Of a stretch of 64,000 bases of DNA, positions 1 through 11,195 are shown piece by piece. The stretch spans positions 25,100 to 89,099 of the forward strand of contig NZ_LNNB01000026.1 of NCBI RefSeq assembly GCF_001747895.1. Reading direction: 5' to 3'. The notes below the pieces were generated by a model. It saw only the letters and a list, made by a program, of their open reading frames with translations, searched no databases and was not told the origin of the DNA. How positions within the stretch are numbered: the stretch's first letter is position 1; each line of letters opens with the position of its first letter. Origin of the DNA: Staphylococcus equorum (lineage in GTDB: Bacteria > Bacillota > Bacilli > Staphylococcales > Staphylococcaceae). Made by a program: the position numbers and the translations under genes.

Positions 1-134
1 ACTTCAGAACTTTACAAGACGTTTTAACTAAATTAAAACCTGCATCAGCTAAAGGTACTTACTTCAAATCTGTTGCTGTAACAACAACAATGGGTCCTGG
101 AGTTAAAGTTGACACATCAGGCTTTAAACTATAA
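1..134 (+). CDS. rplA: Ribosomal protein L1, C-terminal 43 residues (partial)
   Basis: The reading frame open from base 3 encodes the end of ribosomal protein L1, with the family-typical tail [10 protein letters not shown] followed by [11 protein letters not shown], and stops at 132-134. L1 binds 23S rRNA in the L1 stalk and represses its own operon. Only the last part of the gene lies in the window. It is followed by a hairpin and then by the separate rplJ-rplL promoter, the usual arrangement in low-GC Firmicutes. Confidence 0.95.
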   Translation, partial: FRTLQDVLTKLKPASAKGTYFKSVAVTTTMGPGVKVDTSGFKL

Positions 135-151
135 TTATTAACATAAAATAT

Positions 152-184
152 TTTGAGGTTGAAAGTATTGCTTTCCGCCTCAAA
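152..184 (+). terminator. Hairpin after rplA
   Basis: TTTGAGG (152-158) pairs with CCTCAAA (178-184), and an inner GAAAG/CTTTC pair extends the stem. The tail is AT-rich but is not a clean T-run, so this may be a weak terminator or an mRNA 3' end. It separates rplA from the rplJ promoter. Confidence 0.55.
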
Positions 185-190
185 TAAATA

Positions 191-219
191 TTGACATAAC
201 ACATGAAACCAGTTATATT
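191..219 (+). promoter_or_regulatory. Promoter of rplJ-rplL
   Basis: A consensus sigma-A promoter: TTGACA at 191-196, a 17-base spacer, and TATATT at 214-219. It sits just upstream of the L10 leader and would start a transcript near base 226. Confidence 0.8.
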
Positions 220-225
220 GGTTAA

Positions 226-429
226 TGTATTATTTTACCTAAGACAGTAGGAGTTAGTGATAACTTAAAATTATATCCTGCCGAGGCTAAAATTGACTTG
301 AACGTGAAGAATTTAGATCTTTCAAGCACTTTTTGCCACGGGTAGAAAGTGCTTTTTTTATTGAGTAATGTTTGTAAGGACAGTGGCTCAAGATAAAAAG
401 CACCAAACTAAATCTATGGAGGTGTCTAA
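226..429 (+). promoter_or_regulatory. Ribosomal protein L10 leader with attenuator
   Basis: A 200-base structured leader precedes rplJ. In the known L10-leader family, the L10(L12)4 complex binds a folded leader and represses the operon. The 3' part contains a hairpin (GCACTTT at 326-332 with AAAGTGC at 346-352) followed by a T-run at 353-359, which looks like an intrinsic terminator upstream of the rplJ ribosome binding site. Its position and its terminator agree with L10 attenuation. A covariance-model search would confirm family membership. Confidence 0.75.
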
Positions 430-939
430 ATGTCTGCTATCATCGATGCAAAACAACAACAAGTTGATATCATTGCAGAACAACTTAAAAACTCAGTATC
501 TACAGTTATCGTTGACTATCGTGGTCTAAGCGTTGCTGAAGTAACTGAATTACGTTCGCAATTACGTGAAGCTGGTGTTGAGTATAAAGTTTACAAAAAC
601 ACTATGGTTCGCCGTGCAGCTGAACAAGCTGGTATTGACGGTTTAAATGAATTCTTAGTAGGTCCTACTGCAATCGCAACTTCAACTGAAGATGTAGTTG
701 CTCCAGCGAAAGTTATCGCGGGATTCGCTAAAGAACATAAAGCATTAGAAGTTAAAACAGGTGTTATGGAAGGCAATGTTATCTCAGCAGAACAAGTTAA
801 CACTGTTGGTACATTACCATCACACGACGGTCTTGTTTCTATGCTTTTATCAGTATTACAAGCTCCAGTACGCAACTTCGCTTATGCGGTTAAAGCAATT
901 GGAGAAGAAAAAGAAGGAAAAGAAGAAAGCGCTGAATAA
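430..939 (+). CDS. rplJ: 50S ribosomal protein L10
   Basis: This 169-residue protein forms the base of the ribosomal stalk and carries the L7/L12 dimers. The N-terminus ([13 protein letters not shown]) and the [15 protein letters not shown] motif that contacts rRNA are typical of staphylococcal L10, and the length is within a few residues of S. aureus. A strong GGAGGTG ribosome binding site lies just upstream of the ATG. The acidic, Glu/Lys-rich tail is normal for the family. The gene is co-transcribed with rplL, which starts 40 bases downstream, and is probably controlled by the preceding leader. Confidence 0.98.
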   Translation: MSAIIDAKQQQVDIIAEQLKNSVSTVIVDYRGLSVAEVTELRSQLREAGVEYKVYKNTMVRRAAEQAGIDGLNEFLVGPTAIATSTEDVVAPAKVIAGFAKEHKALEVKTGVMEGNVISAEQVNTVGTLPSHDGLVSMLLSVLQAPVRNFAYAVKAIGEEKEGKEESAE

Positions 940-979
940 TTGCGCATAAACTAATAACAATTAATGGAGGAATATTAAA

Positions 980-1348
980 ATGGCTAATCAAGAACAAATC
1001 ATTGAAGCAATCAAAGAAATGTCAGTTTTAGAATTAAACGACTTAGTAAAAGCAATTGAAGAAGAATTTGGTGTAACTGCAGCAGCTCCAGTAGCAGCAG
1101 CAGGCGCAGCAGGTGGCGGCGACGCTGAAGCTGAACAAACTGAATTCAACGTTGAATTAACTTCAGCTGGATCATCTAAAATCAAAGTTGTTAAAGCAGT
1201 TAAAGAAGCAACTGGTCTTGGATTAAAAGACGCTAAAGGTTTAGTTGACGATGCTCCTAAAGTAATCAAAGAAGGACTAGCTAAAGAAGACGCTGAAGAA
1301 CTTAAAGCAACTTTAGAAGAAGCTGGCGCTACAGTAGAAATCAAATAA
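980..1348 (+). CDS. rplL: 50S ribosomal protein L7/L12
   Basis: This 122-residue stalk protein recruits the translational GTPases. The N-terminal dimerisation helices, an Ala/Gly-rich hinge at about residues 34-48, and the C-terminal domain with [18 protein letters not shown] are all present. GGAGG precedes the ATG. It is the last gene of the rplJ-rplL unit, and a strong terminator follows at 1471. Length and composition are normal. Confidence 0.98.
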   Translation: MANQEQIIEAIKEMSVLELNDLVKAIEEEFGVTAAAPVAAAGAAGGGDAEAEQTEFNVELTSAGSSKIKVVKAVKEATGLGLKDAKGLVDDAPKVIKEGLAKEDAEELKATLEEAGATVEIK

Positions 1349-1470
1349 TTTTTGCTGTCTAACAGTTAATAATTATATATTGAAGATGATACAAGCAGCT
1401 TAATACATCGCTACTTCGGTACGCTGATTTTAAGTGAAATGTATTTTATCTGAAATCTTTGAGAAATGAA

Positions 1471-1499
1471 AACCCCGTTATTAGTATAACGGGGTTTTA
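1471..1499 (+). terminator. Intrinsic terminator after rplL
   Basis: An 11-bp stem (1471-1481 with 1486-1496, core AACCCCGTTAT) closes a four-base loop and runs into TTTTAT. It ends the rplJ-rplL transcript. Confidence 0.9.
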
Positions 1500-1570
1500 T
1501 CTTATTTGATCTATATCTATGGTTTGCACTGTGGCTAGACCACGATGTGATGTATGAAATGGGTATAGTA

Positions 1571-1594
1571 TTAATCTAAGAATAATTAGATTAA
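1571..1594 (+). promoter_or_regulatory. Perfect inverted repeat before the methyltransferase RBS
   Basis: TTAATCTAA (1571-1579) and TTAGATTAA (1586-1594) form a perfect 9-bp inverted repeat with a six-base loop. It lies between a -10-like TATAGT (1564-1569) and the AAAGAGGTG ribosome binding site of the methyltransferase gene. The position suits an operator or a 5'UTR hairpin. No regulator can be named. Confidence 0.45.
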
Positions 1595-1606
1595 AGAGGT
1601 GTAGTC

Positions 1607-2215
1607 ATGAGTCATTATTATGATGAAAATCCTGAAGTAGAAAGTGATGAGTTGCTTTTTACGTACTCCTACGATAACTGTAAATTAGAGCTAGTAACGG
1701 ATTCGGGCGTCTTTTCAAAAGGAAAGATTGACTTTGGTTCCGATTTATTAGTAAAAACTTTTTTGAAAGCATATCCTCCTGGTCCTACTAAACGCATCTT
1801 GGATGTTGGTTGTGGTTATGGCCCTATCGGTTTAATGATTGCAAAAACTTCCCCGCATCATGAAGTGACGATGGTTGATGTTAATCAACGTGCACTATCA
1901 TTATCAAGAAAAAACAGAAAAAAGAACCGTATAGACAATGTGGAAATCAAAGAAAGTGATGGTTTATCACAGGTAGACGCTGACGCTTATGATTTTATGC
2001 TGACTAATCCACCGATTAGAGCAGGGAAAAAAGTCGTTCACAGCATTTTAGAAGACGCATATAAGGTATTAAAACAAGGTGGCGCGCTTTATGTCGTAAT
2101 TCAAAAAAAGCAGGGCATGCCATCAGCAAAGCAAAAAATGGAAGACACTTTTAACAATGTAGAAGTCTTAGCAAAAGACAAAGGTTACTACATTTTAAGA
2201 AGCACGAAAGCTTGA
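1607..2215 (+). CDS. Class I SAM-dependent methyltransferase, RsmC-like
   Basis: A 202-residue methyltransferase of the small-RsmC type, a family that makes m2G in 16S rRNA. The S-adenosylmethionine loop is LDVGCGYGPIG near residues 65-75, followed by the acidic MVDVN strand. The catalytic motif reads NPPI where NPPY/NPPF is common, followed by RAGK. A gene of this type sits between rplL and rpoB in S. aureus and Bacillus, so the context is conserved. The rRNA substrate is inferred from family and position. The ATG is chosen because AAAGAGGTG lies at good spacing. It appears to be its own transcription unit, with the rpoB promoter overlapping its stop codon. Confidence 0.85.
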   Translation: MSHYYDENPEVESDELLFTYSYDNCKLELVTDSGVFSKGKIDFGSDLLVKTFLKAYPPGPTKRILDVGCGYGPIGLMIAKTSPHHEVTMVDVNQRALSLSRKNRKKNRIDNVEIKESDGLSQVDADAYDFMLTNPPIRAGKKVVHSILEDAYKVLKQGGALYVVIQKKQGMPSAKQKMEDTFNNVEVLAKDKGYYILRSTKA

Positions 2216-2240
2216 TTTAAAAGTATCAATCTGATATAGT
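2212..2240 (+). promoter_or_regulatory. Promoter of rpoB-rpoC
   Basis: TTGATT at 2212-2217, a 17-base spacer, and TATAGT at 2235-2240. The -35 overlaps the last codons of the preceding methyltransferase gene. The resulting leader would be about 170 bases before the rpoB TTG start. Confidence 0.65.
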
Positions 2241-2304
2241 AATAGAATGTAAAAATTTATGTTCAATAAGTGTGTACTTTTACGTGTAAATGAACAATGT
2301 ATAT

Positions 2305-2358
2305 GAGGTAAAATGGAAAATGGTGTCATTTGGTATGCTACCGTTTTCTTTTTATCTC
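2305..2358 (+). promoter_or_regulatory. Hairpin in the rpoB leader
   Basis: The arms at about 2305-2324 (GAGGTAAAATGGAAAATGGT) and 2340-2358 pair through GAG/CTC, TAAAA/TTTTA, GGAAAA/TTTTC and GGT/ACC, making one long interrupted stem in the rpoB 5' leader. No T-run follows directly, so it is more likely a stabilising or regulatory structure than a terminator. Confidence 0.45.
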
Positions 2359-2414
2359 ATTATATTGGCTCATTTAGTAAAAGTAAACACGCAATTTTTG
2401 AGGGGTGAATCTGT

Positions 2415-5400
2415 TTGGCAGGTCAATTTGTCCAATATGGAAGACATCGTAAACGTAGAAACTATGCGAGAATTTCAGAGGTATTAGAATTACCGAATTT
2501 AATTGAGATTCAGACTGAGTCTTACGAGTGGTTCTTAGAAGAAGGTTTATTAGAAATGTTTAGAGACATTTCTCCGATTGAAGATTTCACAGGCAATCTT
2601 TCTTTAGAGTTTGTAGATTATAGACTCGGAGAACCGAAATATGATTTAGAAGAATCAAAAAACCGTGATACAACGTATTCTGCACCTCTACGTGTAAAAG
2701 TACGTCTAATCATCAAAGAAACTGGCGAAGTGAAAGAGCAAGAAGTATTTATGGGCGATTTCCCATTAATGACAGATACAGGTACATTCGTAATAAATGG
2801 TGCTGAACGTGTAATCGTTTCACAATTAGTTCGTTCACCATCCGTATACTTCAATGAAAAACTAGATAAAAATGGTCGTACAAACTTCGATGCAACAATT
2901 ATTCCTAACCGTGGTGCATGGTTAGAATATGAAACTGATGCGAAAGATGTTGTTTATGTACGTATTGATAGAACAAGAAAATTACCATTAACAGTATTAT
3001 TACGTGCTTTAGGTTTCTCAACTGATCAAGAAATCGTTGATCTTTTAGGTGAAAACGAGTACCTACGTAATACTTTAGAAAAAGATGGTACTGAAAATAC
3101 TGATCAAGCATTATTAGAAATTTATGAGCGCTTACGCCCTGGCGAACCGCCTACAGTTGAAAATGCTAAGAGCTTATTATATTCTCGTTTCTTTGATCCG
3201 AAACGTTATGACTTAGCTAGTGTAGGTCGTTACAAAGCGAATAAAAAACTTCATTTGAAACACCGTTTATTCAATCAGAAATTAGCTGAACCAATTGTTA
3301 ATACTGAAACAGGTGAAATTGTAGCTGAAGAAGGTACAGTCTTAGATCGTCGTAATTTAGATGAAGTTATGGATGTACTAGAAGCAAATGCAAATAGTGA
3401 AGTCTTTGAATTAGAAGGTACTGTTATTGATGAACCTGTTGAGATTCAATCAATCAAAGTTTACGTTCCGAACGATGAAGAAGGACGTACAACTACAGTG
3501 ATTGGTAATGCTTTCCCTGATTCAGAAGTGAAATGCATTACACCAGCAGATATTATTGCATCAATGTCATACTTCTTTAACTTATTAAGTGGTATTGGCT
3601 TTACAGATGATATTGACCATTTAGGTAATCGTCGTCTACGTTCAGTAGGGGAACTATTACAAAATCAATTCCGTATTGGTTTATCAAGAATGGAACGTGT
3701 TGTACGTGAGAGAATGTCTATCCAAGACACTGATTCTGTTACGCCTCAACAACTAATCAATATTCGTCCTGTTATTGCATCTATTAAAGAATTCTTTGGT
3801 AGTTCTCAATTATCACAATTCATGGACCAAGCCAATCCATTAGCTGAGTTAACACATAAACGTCGTTTATCAGCATTAGGACCCGGCGGTTTAACACGTG
3901 AACGTGCTCAAATGGAAGTACGTGACGTTCACTATTCTCACTATGGTCGTATGTGTCCAATCGAAACACCAGAGGGTCCGAATATCGGACTTATCAACTC
4001 ACTTTCTAGTTACGCGCGTGTGAATGAATTTGGTTTCATTGAAACACCTTACCGTAAAGTAGATCTTGAAACACATTCAATCACAGATCAAATTGACTAC
4101 TTAACTGCTGACGAAGAAGATAGCTATGTAGTAGCTCAAGCAAACTCTGTATTAGATGAAAATGGTCGTTTCGTAGAAGACGAAGTTGTTTGTCGTTTCC
4201 GTGGTAATAACACAGTTATGGCTAAAGAAAAAATGGATTACATGGATGTTTCACCTAAGCAAGTTGTTTCTGCTGCGACAGCATGTATTCCTTTCTTAGA
4301 AAATGATGACTCTAACCGTGCATTGATGGGTGCAAACATGCAACGTCAAGCAGTGCCATTGATGAATCCTGAATCACCATTTGTAGGTACTGGTATGGAG
4401 CACGTGGCAGCACGTGACTCTGGTGCAGCAATTGTTGCTAAAAACAAAGGCCGTGTTGAACACGTTGAATCTAATGAAATTCTTGTTCGTCGACTTATTG
4501 AAGAAGATGGTCAAGAATATGAAGGCGAATTAGATCGCTATCCATTATCAAAATTTAAACGTTCAAATACTGGTACATGTTATAACCAAAGACCTATCAT
4601 TGCTACTGGCGATGTAGTGGCTAAAGGCGAAATTTTAGCTGACGGTCCTTCAATGGAACTTGGTGAAATGGCATTAGGTAGAAACTTAGTTGTAGGTTTC
4701 ATGACTTGGGACGGTTATAACTACGAGGATGCTGTAATCATGAGTGAACGTCTAGTTAAAGATGACGTATACACTTCTATTCATATTGAAGAGTATGAAT
4801 CTGAAGCACGTGATACAAAACTAGGACCTGAAGAAATCACTCGTGATATTCCTAACGTTTCAGATAGTGCACTTAAAAACTTAGATGACCGCGGTATTGT
4901 ATACGTAGGTGCTGAAGTTAATGATGGCGACATCTTAGTCGGTAAAGTAACGCCTAAAGGTGTAACAGAATTAACTGCAGAAGAACGTTTACTACATGCA
5001 ATCTTCGGTGAAAAAGCACGTGAAGTTCGCGATACATCATTACGCGTACCTCATGGTGCAGGTGGTATTGTTCTAGATGTTAAAGTCTTTAACCGTGAAG
5101 AAGGAGACGACACATTATCTCCAGGTGTTAACCAATTAGTTCGTGTTTATATCGTTCAAAAACGTAAAATACACGTTGGTGACAAAATGTGTGGTCGTCA
5201 TGGTAACAAGGGTGTAATTTCTAAACTTGTTCCTGAAGAAGATATGCCTTATTTACCAGACGGTACGCCAATCGATATCATGTTGAACCCACTTGGTGTT
5301 CCATCACGTATGAATATCGGACAAGTATTAGAGCTACACTTAGGTATGGCTGCTAAAAACTTAGGTATTCACGTTGCTTCACCAGTATTTGATGGTGCGA

Positions 5401-5966
5401 GTGATGACGATGTATGGTCAACAATTGAAGAAGCTGGTATGGCTCGTGACGGTAAGACGGTATTATATGACGGACGTACAGGTGAACCATTTGATAACAG
5501 AATTTCAGTTGGTGTAATGTACATGCTGAAACTTGCTCACATGGTTGACGATAAATTACACGCACGTTCAACTGGACCTTACTCACTTGTTACGCAACAA
5601 CCACTTGGTGGTAAAGCACAATTTGGTGGACAACGTTTCGGTGAGATGGAAGTATGGGCACTTGAAGCATACGGTGCTGCATATACACTTCAAGAAATCT
5701 TAACTTACAAATCCGATGATACAGTAGGTCGTGTGAAAACATATGAAGCTATTGTTAAAGGTGAAAACATCACTAAACCAGGTGTTCCTGAATCATTCAG
5801 AGTATTGATGAAAGAATTACAAAGTTTAGGGTTAGACGTTAAGATTATGGACGAGCATGACAATGAAATTGACATGCAAGACACTGAAGATGATGATGTC
5901 GTTGAACGTAAAGTGGATCTTCAACAAAAAGAAGCGCCACAATCACAGAAAGAAATTACAGACTAA
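2415..5966 (+). CDS. rpoB: RNA polymerase beta subunit
   Basis: The 1183-residue beta subunit forms, with beta', the active centre of RNA polymerase. The sequence is near-identical to S. aureus throughout, including the rifampicin region [14 protein letters not shown] followed by [13 protein letters not shown], where the Ser, Asp and His usually changed in resistant mutants are all wild type. The start is a TTG (LAGQ...) preceded by GAGGGG, as in S. aureus; no in-frame ATG fits. The gene ends with the lysine-rich [11 protein letters not shown] tail. rpoC follows after a 120-base spacer holding a long hairpin, so the two are probably one transcript with a processing or pausing element between them. 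Confidence 0.98.
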   Translation: MAGQFVQYGRHRKRRNYARISEVLELPNLIEIQTESYEWFLEEGLLEMFRDISPIEDFTGNLSLEFVDYRLGEPKYDLEESKNRDTTYSAPLRVKVRLIIKETGEVKEQEVFMGDFPLMTDTGTFVINGAERVIVSQLVRSPSVYFNEKLDKNGRTNFDATIIPNRGAWLEYETDAKDVVYVRIDRTRKLPLTVLLRALGFSTDQEIVDLLGENEYLRNTLEKDGTENTDQALLEIYERLRPGEPPTVENAKSLLYSRFFDPKRYDLASVGRYKANKKLHLKHRLFNQKLAEPIVNTETGEIVAEEGTVLDRRNLDEVMDVLEANANSEVFELEGTVIDEPVEIQSIKVYVPNDEEGRTTTVIGNAFPDSEVKCITPADIIASMSYFFNLLSGIGFTDDIDHLGNRRLRSVGELLQNQFRIGLSRMERVVRERMSIQDTDSVTPQQLINIRPVIASIKEFFGSSQLSQFMDQANPLAELTHKRRLSALGPGGLTRERAQMEVRDVHYSHYGRMCPIETPEGPNIGLINSLSSYARVNEFGFIETPYRKVDLETHSITDQIDYLTADEEDSYVVAQANSVLDENGRFVEDEVVCRFRGNNTVMAKEKMDYMDVSPKQVVSAATACIPFLENDDSNRALMGANMQRQAVPLMNPESPFVGTGMEHVAARDSGAAIVAKNKGRVEHVESNEILVRRLIEEDGQEYEGELDRYPLSKFKRSNTGTCYNQRPIIATGDVVAKGEILADGPSMELGEMALGRNLVVGFMTWDGYNYEDAVIMSERLVKDDVYTSIHIEEYESEARDTKLGPEEITRDIPNVSDSALKNLDDRGIVYVGAEVNDGDILVGKVTPKGVTELTAEERLLHAIFGEKAREVRDTSLRVPHGAGGIVLDVKVFNREEGDDTLSPGVNQLVRVYIVQKRKIHVGDKMCGRHGNKGVISKLVPEEDMPYLPDGTPIDIMLNPLGVPSRMNIGQVLELHLGMAAKNLGIHVASPVFDGASDDDVWSTIEEAGMARDGKTVLYDGRTGEPFDNRISVGVMYMLKLAHMVDDKLHARSTGPYSLVTQQPLGGKAQFGGQRFGEMEVWALEAYGAAYTLQEILTYKSDDTVGRVKTYEAIVKGENITKPGVPESFRVLMKELQSLGLDVKIMDEHDNEIDMQDTEDDDVVERKVDLQQKEAPQSQKEITD

Positions 5967-5992
5967 TTGCATTTAAGTTTATAAAAGAATAC

Positions 5993-6038
5993 ACCAAGTT
6001 AAGGTACAATACATGTTTGTATTTGCCTTAATCTTGGT
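5993..6038 (+). promoter_or_regulatory. Hairpin in the rpoB-rpoC spacer
   Basis: ACCAAG, TTAAGG and ACAATACA on the left arm pair with TGTATT, CCTTAA and CTTGGT on the right arm, giving a stem of about 18 bp with small interruptions. No strong T-run follows, so read-through into rpoC is expected. It may be an RNase processing site or a partial terminator that sets the beta to beta' ratio. Confidence 0.5.
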
Positions 6039-6107
6039 TATTCCATTATTGATATAGAGCAATCAATCAATTTGCACAGCTAATCTAAATTGAAGGAGGT
6101 AGGCTCC

Positions 6108-9100
6108 TTGATTGATGTAAATAATTTCCATTATATGAAAATAGGACTTGCTTCACCCGAAAAAATCCGTTCATGGTCTTTTGGTGAGGTTAAAAAGCCA
6201 GAAACAATTAACTATCGTACTTTAAAACCAGAAAAAGATGGTCTATTCTGTGAGAGAATATTTGGACCTTCGAAAGACTGGGAATGTAGTTGTGGTAAAT
6301 ACAAACGTGTACGTTATAAAGGTATGGTTTGTGACAGATGTGGAGTAGAAGTAACTAAGTCAAAAGTGCGCCGTGAAAGAATGGGCCATATTGAATTAGC
6401 TGCGCCTGTATCACACATTTGGTACTTCAAAGGTATTCCAAGTCGTATGGGTCTTTTATTAGATATGTCACCAAGAGCGTTAGAAGAAGTTATTTACTTC
6501 GCTTCTTATGTTGTTGTTAATCCAGGTCCAACTGGTTTAGAGCAAAAGACATTATTATCTGAAGCAGAATTCAGAGATTACTATGATAAATTCCCAGGTA
6601 AATTCAACGCCAAAATGGGTGCTGAAGGTATCAAAGAATTACTACAAGAAATCGACTTAGACGGTGAACTCAAACAACTAAGAGATGAGTTAGAATCAGC
6701 AACAGGTCAAAGACTTACACGTGCAATTAAACGTTTAGAAGTAGTTGAATCATTCAGACATTCTGGTAATAATCCAGCATGGATGGTGTTAGACGTACTT
6801 CCAATTATCCCACCAGAAATCAGACCAATGGTTCAATTAGATGGTGGACGTTTTGCTACAAGTGATCTTAATGATTTGTATCGTCGTGTTATCAACCGTA
6901 ACAACCGTTTGAAACGTTTATTAGACTTAGGTGCTCCAGGCATCATCGTCCAAAACGAAAAACGTATGTTACAAGAAGCTGTTGATGCACTTATCGATAA
7001 TGGTCGTCGTGGCCGTCCAGTTACTGGACCAGGTAACCGCCCATTAAAATCTCTTTCTCATATGTTAAAAGGTAAACAAGGACGTTTCCGTCAAAACTTA
7101 TTAGGTAAGCGTGTTGACTATTCAGGTCGTTCAGTTATTGCAGTTGGACCTAGCTTGAAAATGTACCAATGTGGACTACCTAAAGAGATGGCATTAGAAT
7201 TGTTCAAACCTTTCATCATGAAAGAATTAGTTCAACGTGAAATTGCTACAAACATTAAAAATGCGAAAAGTAAGATTGAACGCATGGATGATGAAGTTTG
7301 GGACGTATTGGAAGATGTTATCAAAGAACACCCAGTACTTTTAAACCGTGCACCAACACTTCACAGATTAGGTATTCAAGCATTTGAACCTACATTAGTT
7401 GAAGGTCGTGCAATTCGTCTACATCCACTTGCTACAACAGCTTACAACGCTGACTTTGATGGTGACCAAATGGCTGTTCACGTACCATTATCTAAAGAAG
7501 CTCAAGCAGAAGCACGTATGTTAATGCTTGCAGCACAAAATATCTTAAACCCTAAAGATGGTAAACCAGTTGTAACACCTTCACAAGATATGGTGCTAGG
7601 TAACTATTACTTAACTTTAGAGCGTAAAGAATCAGTGAATACTGGTGCGATTTTCAATGATACAAATGAAGTATTAAAAGCTTATGCGAATGGCTACGTA
7701 CACTTACATTCACGTATTGGTGTGCATGCTAATTCATTTAATAATCCAACATTTACTGAAGAACAAAACCAAAAAATCTTGTTAACTTCAGTTGGTAAAG
7801 TTATATTCAATGAAATCATTCCAGATTCATTTGCATATATTAACGAACCAACACAAACTAATTTAGAAAATAAAACACCAGCTAGATATTTCATATCTGC
7901 TACTGAATTAGGAGAAGGCGGATTAAAAGAATACTTCGATAATCAAGAATTAATTGAACCATTCAATAAGAATTTCTTAGGAAATATTATTGCAGAGGTC
8001 TTCAATCGTTTCAGCATCACAGATACGTCTATGATGTTAGACAGAATGAAAGACTTAGGATTCAAGTTTTCAACTAAAGCAGGTATCACTGTTGGTGTAT
8101 CTGATATCGTAGTATTACCAGATAAGCAAGAAATTTTAGATGAACACGAAAAATTAGTTGAGAGAATTACTAAACAATTTAACCGTGGTTTAATCACTGA
8201 ATTTGAACGTTATAACGCAGTTGTTGAAATTTGGACTGACGCAAAAGACCAAATTCAGAAAAAATTAATGGGCTCACTTGATAAAACAAACCCAATCTTT
8301 ATGATGAGTGACTCTGGTGCCCGTGGTAACGCATCTAACTTTACACAGTTAGCAGGTATGCGTGGACTTATGGCTGCACCATCAGGTAAGATTATTGAAT
8401 TACCAATCACTTCGTCATTCCGTGAAGGTTTAACTGTATTAGAGTACTTTATCTCTACCCATGGTGCGCGTAAAGGTCTTGCCGATACAGCACTTAAAAC
8501 AGCCGATTCAGGTTACCTTACTCGTCGTCTTGTTGACGTTGCTCAAGATGTTATTGTTCGTGATGAAGATTGTGGCACTGACCGTGGTCTACTTGTTTCT
8601 GATATCAAAGAAGGTACAGAAATGATCGAACCATTCATCGAACGTATTGAAGGACGTTATTCTAAAGAAACCGTCCGTCATCCAGAGACTGATGAAGTAA
8701 TTGTACAACCAGATCAATTAGTAACTGCAGACGTTGCTAAACAAATTACAGACGCTGGTATTGAATCAATGTATATACGTTCAGCATTTACATGTAATAC
8801 ACGTCATGGTGTTTGTGAAAAATGTTACGGTAAAAACCTTGCTACTGGTGAAAAAGTTGAAGTTGGTGAAGCAGTTGGTACAATTGCTGCACAATCAATT
8901 GGTGAACCAGGTACACAGCTTACAATGCGTACATTCCATACAGGTGGTGTAGCAGGTAGTGATATCACGCAAGGTCTTCCACGTATTCAAGAGATCTTCG
9001 AAGCACGTAATCCTAAAGGTCAAGCCGTGATTACAGAAATCGAAGGTGTCGTTGATGACATCAAGATTGCGAAAGACCGTCAACAAGAAATCGTTATTAA

Positions 9101-9731
9101 AGGTGCTAACGAATCTAAATCATATTTAGCTTCAGGTACTTCAAGATTGAAAGTTGAAGTTGGCCAAAGCGTTGAACGTGGTGAAGTTCTAACTGAAGGT
9201 TCAATCGAGCCTAAGAACTACTTATCTGTATCAGGTTTAAATGCAACAGAAAGCTATCTATTAAAAGAAGTTCAAAAAGTTTACCGTATGCAAGGTGTGG
9301 AAATTGATGATAAACACGTTGAAGTTATGGTTAGACAAATGCTACGTAAAGTACGCATTATCGAAGCTGGAGATACTAAGTTACTTCCAGGTTCATTAGT
9401 AGATATTCATAGCTTTACTGATGCAAACCGTGACGCATTTAAAGAACGTAAACGTCCAGCAACAGCTAAACCAGTCTTACTAGGTATTACGAAAGCGTCT
9501 CTTGAAACAGAAAGCTTCTTATCAGCAGCTTCGTTCCAAGAAACAACACGTGTACTTACAGATGCTGCAATTAAAGGTAAACGTGATAACTTACTTGGTC
9601 TTAAAGAGAATGTTATCATCGGTAAATTAATTCCAGCTGGTACTGGTATGAGACGTTACAGAGATGTTAAATACGACACAGTTGCACCAAATAAAGAAGT
9701 TACAGAAGAATCAGAGACAACTAAGATGTAA
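6108..9731 (+). CDS. rpoC: RNA polymerase beta' subunit
   Basis: This beta' subunit carries the catalytic NADFDGDQ motif that binds the active-site magnesium, the N-terminal zinc ribbon (CSCGKYKR ... CDRCG) and a second zinc site ([13 protein letters not shown]). The start is placed at the TTG at 6108 (encoding [10 protein letters not shown]) because AAGGAGGT at 6093-6100 sits seven bases upstream and because staphylococcal RpoC begins there. An upstream in-frame TTG at 6090 lies inside the ribosome binding site. That gives 1207 residues, the normal length. The C-terminal tail is slightly variable, ending in EESETTKM. A clean terminator follows. Confidence 0.97.
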   Translation: MIDVNNFHYMKIGLASPEKIRSWSFGEVKKPETINYRTLKPEKDGLFCERIFGPSKDWECSCGKYKRVRYKGMVCDRCGVEVTKSKVRRERMGHIELAAPVSHIWYFKGIPSRMGLLLDMSPRALEEVIYFASYVVVNPGPTGLEQKTLLSEAEFRDYYDKFPGKFNAKMGAEGIKELLQEIDLDGELKQLRDELESATGQRLTRAIKRLEVVESFRHSGNNPAWMVLDVLPIIPPEIRPMVQLDGGRFATSDLNDLYRRVINRNNRLKRLLDLGAPGIIVQNEKRMLQEAVDALIDNGRRGRPVTGPGNRPLKSLSHMLKGKQGRFRQNLLGKRVDYSGRSVIAVGPSLKMYQCGLPKEMALELFKPFIMKELVQREIATNIKNAKSKIERMDDEVWDVLEDVIKEHPVLLNRAPTLHRLGIQAFEPTLVEGRAIRLHPLATTAYNADFDGDQMAVHVPLSKEAQAEARMLMLAAQNILNPKDGKPVVTPSQDMVLGNYYLTLERKESVNTGAIFNDTNEVLKAYANGYVHLHSRIGVHANSFNNPTFTEEQNQKILLTSVGKVIFNEIIPDSFAYINEPTQTNLENKTPARYFISATELGEGGLKEYFDNQELIEPFNKNFLGNIIAEVFNRFSITDTSMMLDRMKDLGFKFSTKAGITVGVSDIVVLPDKQEILDEHEKLVERITKQFNRGLITEFERYNAVVEIWTDAKDQIQKKLMGSLDKTNPIFMMSDSGARGNASNFTQLAGMRGLMAAPSGKIIELPITSSFREGLTVLEYFISTHGARKGLADTALKTADSGYLTRRLVDVAQDVIVRDEDCGTDRGLLVSDIKEGTEMIEPFIERIEGRYSKETVRHPETDEVIVQPDQLVTADVAKQITDAGIESMYIRSAFTCNTRHGVCEKCYGKNLATGEKVEVGEAVGTIAAQSIGEPGTQLTMRTFHTGGVAGSDITQGLPRIQEIFEARNPKGQAVITEIEGVVDDIKIAKDRQQEIVIKGANESKSYLASGTSRLKVEVGQSVERGEVLTEGSIEPKNYLSVSGLNATESYLLKEVQKVYRMQGVEIDDKHVEVMVRQMLRKVRIIEAGDTKLLPGSLVDIHSFTDANRDAFKERKRPATAKPVLLGITKASLETESFLSAASFQETTRVLTDAAIKGKRDNLLGLKENVIIGKLIPAGTGMRRYRDVKYDTVAPNKEVTEESETTKM

Positions 9732-9748
9732 TTCTTTTTACTGAATAA

Positions 9749-9790
9749 ACAAGGTGATCGAGATATTATATTTCGATCACTTGTTTTTTA
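9749..9790 (+). terminator. Terminator after rpoC
   Basis: ACAAGGTGATCGA at 9749-9761 pairs with TCGATCACTTGT at 9773-9784, and a T-run follows. It ends the rpoB-rpoC transcript. Confidence 0.9.
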
Positions 9791-9820
9791 TGTTTTTTGA
9801 AGAATTTATCGTATTTAAAG

Positions 9821-9850
9821 TTGACTCAACAGTATCTAAGATGTTATTAT
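9821..9850 (+). promoter_or_regulatory. Promoter of the L7Ae-rpsL-rpsG-fusA unit
   Basis: TTGACT at 9821-9826, then TTATTA or TATTAT at 9844-9850 after 17-18 bases. It lies 40 bases before the ribosome binding site of the L7Ae-like gene. Confidence 0.65.
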
Positions 9851-9890
9851 TATTAAGGTTGATGCAAGCAGAACTTTGGAGGATATTTTA

Positions 9891-10145
9891 ATGTCTAATG
9901 AAAAAGTTGCACGCTTTAACAAACAACATCATGTTATTGGACTTAAACAAACGCTTAAGGCTTTGGATAAGAACCAAGTTACATCATTGATTATTGCTGA
10001 AGACGTTGAAGTTTATTTACTGACTCGCGTGTTAAGTCAAATCAATCATAAACAGATACCTGTTTCATTTTTCAAAAGCAAACAAGCTTTAGGAGAATAT
10101 GTAGGTATTAACGTTAATGCAACAATTGTTGCGTTATTAAAATGA
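9891..10145 (+). CDS. L7Ae-family ribosome-associated protein
   Basis: An 84-residue protein of the bacterial L7Ae/YbxF group, which binds kink-turn RNA and is found just before rpsL in Firmicutes. The sequence carries the family core GLKQTLKAL and the [10 protein letters not shown] strand. The ATG at 9891 is chosen because TTGGAGGA lies at good spacing; the earlier in-frame start at 9876 falls within that ribosome binding site. Its precise role in staphylococci is not settled. It is the first gene of the str operon here. Confidence 0.9.
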   Translation: MSNEKVARFNKQHHVIGLKQTLKALDKNQVTSLIIAEDVEVYLLTRVLSQINHKQIPVSFFKSKQALGEYVGINVNATIVALLK

Positions 10146-10240
10146 GATTAGTAAGAATTATTCTTACTAAATTTTATTTGCCCTTGAAATGAACCACCTG
10201 GATGTGTGGGATTATAAATGATGAGAGGAGGAAACATTCA

Positions 10241-10654
10241 ATGCCAACTATTAATCAATTGGTACGCAAACCTAGACAAAGCAAATCGAAAACATACGGT
10301 TCACCAGCTTTGAACAGAAACTTTAACAGCAAAAAGAAAAAATACACTAGTTTAAACTCTCCACAAAAACGTGGTGTTTGTACTCGTGTAGGTACTATGG
10401 CTCCTAAAAAACCTAACTCCGCGTTACGTAAATATGCCCGTGTACGTTTGTCAAACAGTATCGAAATTAATGCGTATATCCCTGGTATCGGACATAACTT
10501 ACAAGAACACAGTGTTGTACTTGTACGTGGTGGACGTGTAAAAGATTTACCTGGTGTACGTTATCACGTTGTACGTGGTGCGCTTGATACTTCAGGCGTA
10601 GATGGACGTAGAAAGAGTCGTTCAAAATACGGAGCTAAAAAACCTAAAAAATAA
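10241..10654 (+). CDS. rpsL: 30S ribosomal protein S12
   Basis: S12 (137 residues) lines the decoding centre. [12 protein letters not shown] is the canonical start, and AGAGGAGG lies upstream of the ATG at 10241; an in-frame ATG at 10202 has no ribosome binding site and is discarded. The two lysines altered in streptomycin-resistant mutants (in [10 protein letters not shown] and GGRVKDLPG) are wild type. The gene is followed by rpsG after 70 bases. Confidence 0.98.
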   Translation: MPTINQLVRKPRQSKSKTYGSPALNRNFNSKKKKYTSLNSPQKRGVCTRVGTMAPKKPNSALRKYARVRLSNSIEINAYIPGIGHNLQEHSVVLVRGGRVKDLPGVRYHVVRGALDTSGVDGRRKSRSKYGAKKPKK

Positions 10655-10724
10655 GTTTAAGATTGCGTAAATTTCCGCTATAAATTTAAAAATTATACTA
10701 TAATAGGAAGGGAGGATTTACATT

Positions 10725-11195
10725 ATGCCTCGTAAAGGATCAGTACCAAAAAGAGACGTATTACCGGATCCAATCCACAATTCAAAATTAGTTACAAAAT
10801 TAATCAACAAAATCATGTTAGATGGTAAACGTGGGACAGCTCAAAGAATTCTTTATTCTGCTTTCGACTTAGTTCAAGAACGTAGTGGTCGTGAAGCTGT
10901 TGAAGTTTTCGATGAAGCTATCGACAACATCATGCCAGTATTAGAAGTTAAAGCTCGCCGTGTAGGTGGTTCTAACTATCAAGTACCAGTTGAAGTTCGT
11001 CCAGAACGTCGTACGACTTTAGGACTTCGTTGGTTAGTTAATTATTCGCGTCACCGTGGTGAAAAAACTATGGAAGAGCGTTTAGCTAACGAAATCTTAG
11101 ATGCAGCCAACAATACAGGTGGCGCAGTTAAGAAACGTGAAGACACTCACAAAATGGCTGAAGCTAACAAAGCCTTCGCTCACTATCGTTGGTAG
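10725..11195 (+). CDS. rpsG: 30S ribosomal protein S7
   Basis: S7 (156 residues) nucleates assembly of the 30S head and contacts E-site t[19 protein letters not shown] and the C-terminal [15 protein letters not shown] are diagnostic. GGGAGGA precedes the ATG. It lies between rpsL and fusA in the classic str operon, and the spacer to fusA contains a nested hairpin that could carry regulation. Confidence 0.98.
   Translation: MPRKGSVPKRDVLPDPIHNSKLVTKLINKIMLDGKRGTAQRILYSAFDLVQERSGREAVEVFDEAIDNIMPVLEVKARRVGGSNYQVPVEVRPERRTTLGLRWLVNYSRHRGEKTMEERLANEILDAANNTGGAVKKREDTHKMAEANKAFAHYRW

Noticed and set aside
2290..2487. 65-codon open frame overlapping the start of rpoB
   Set aside because: No good ribosome binding site or family; it covers the leader hairpin and the start of rpoB, so it is probably a chance frame.
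6090..6107. Upstream TTG start for rpoC
   Set aside because: This start lies within the AAGGAGGT ribosome binding site that serves the TTG at 6108; staphylococcal RpoC begins at the latter.
10202..10240. N-terminal extension of S12
   Set aside because: The extension has no ribosome binding site, and the conserved protein starts at MPTINQ at 10241.
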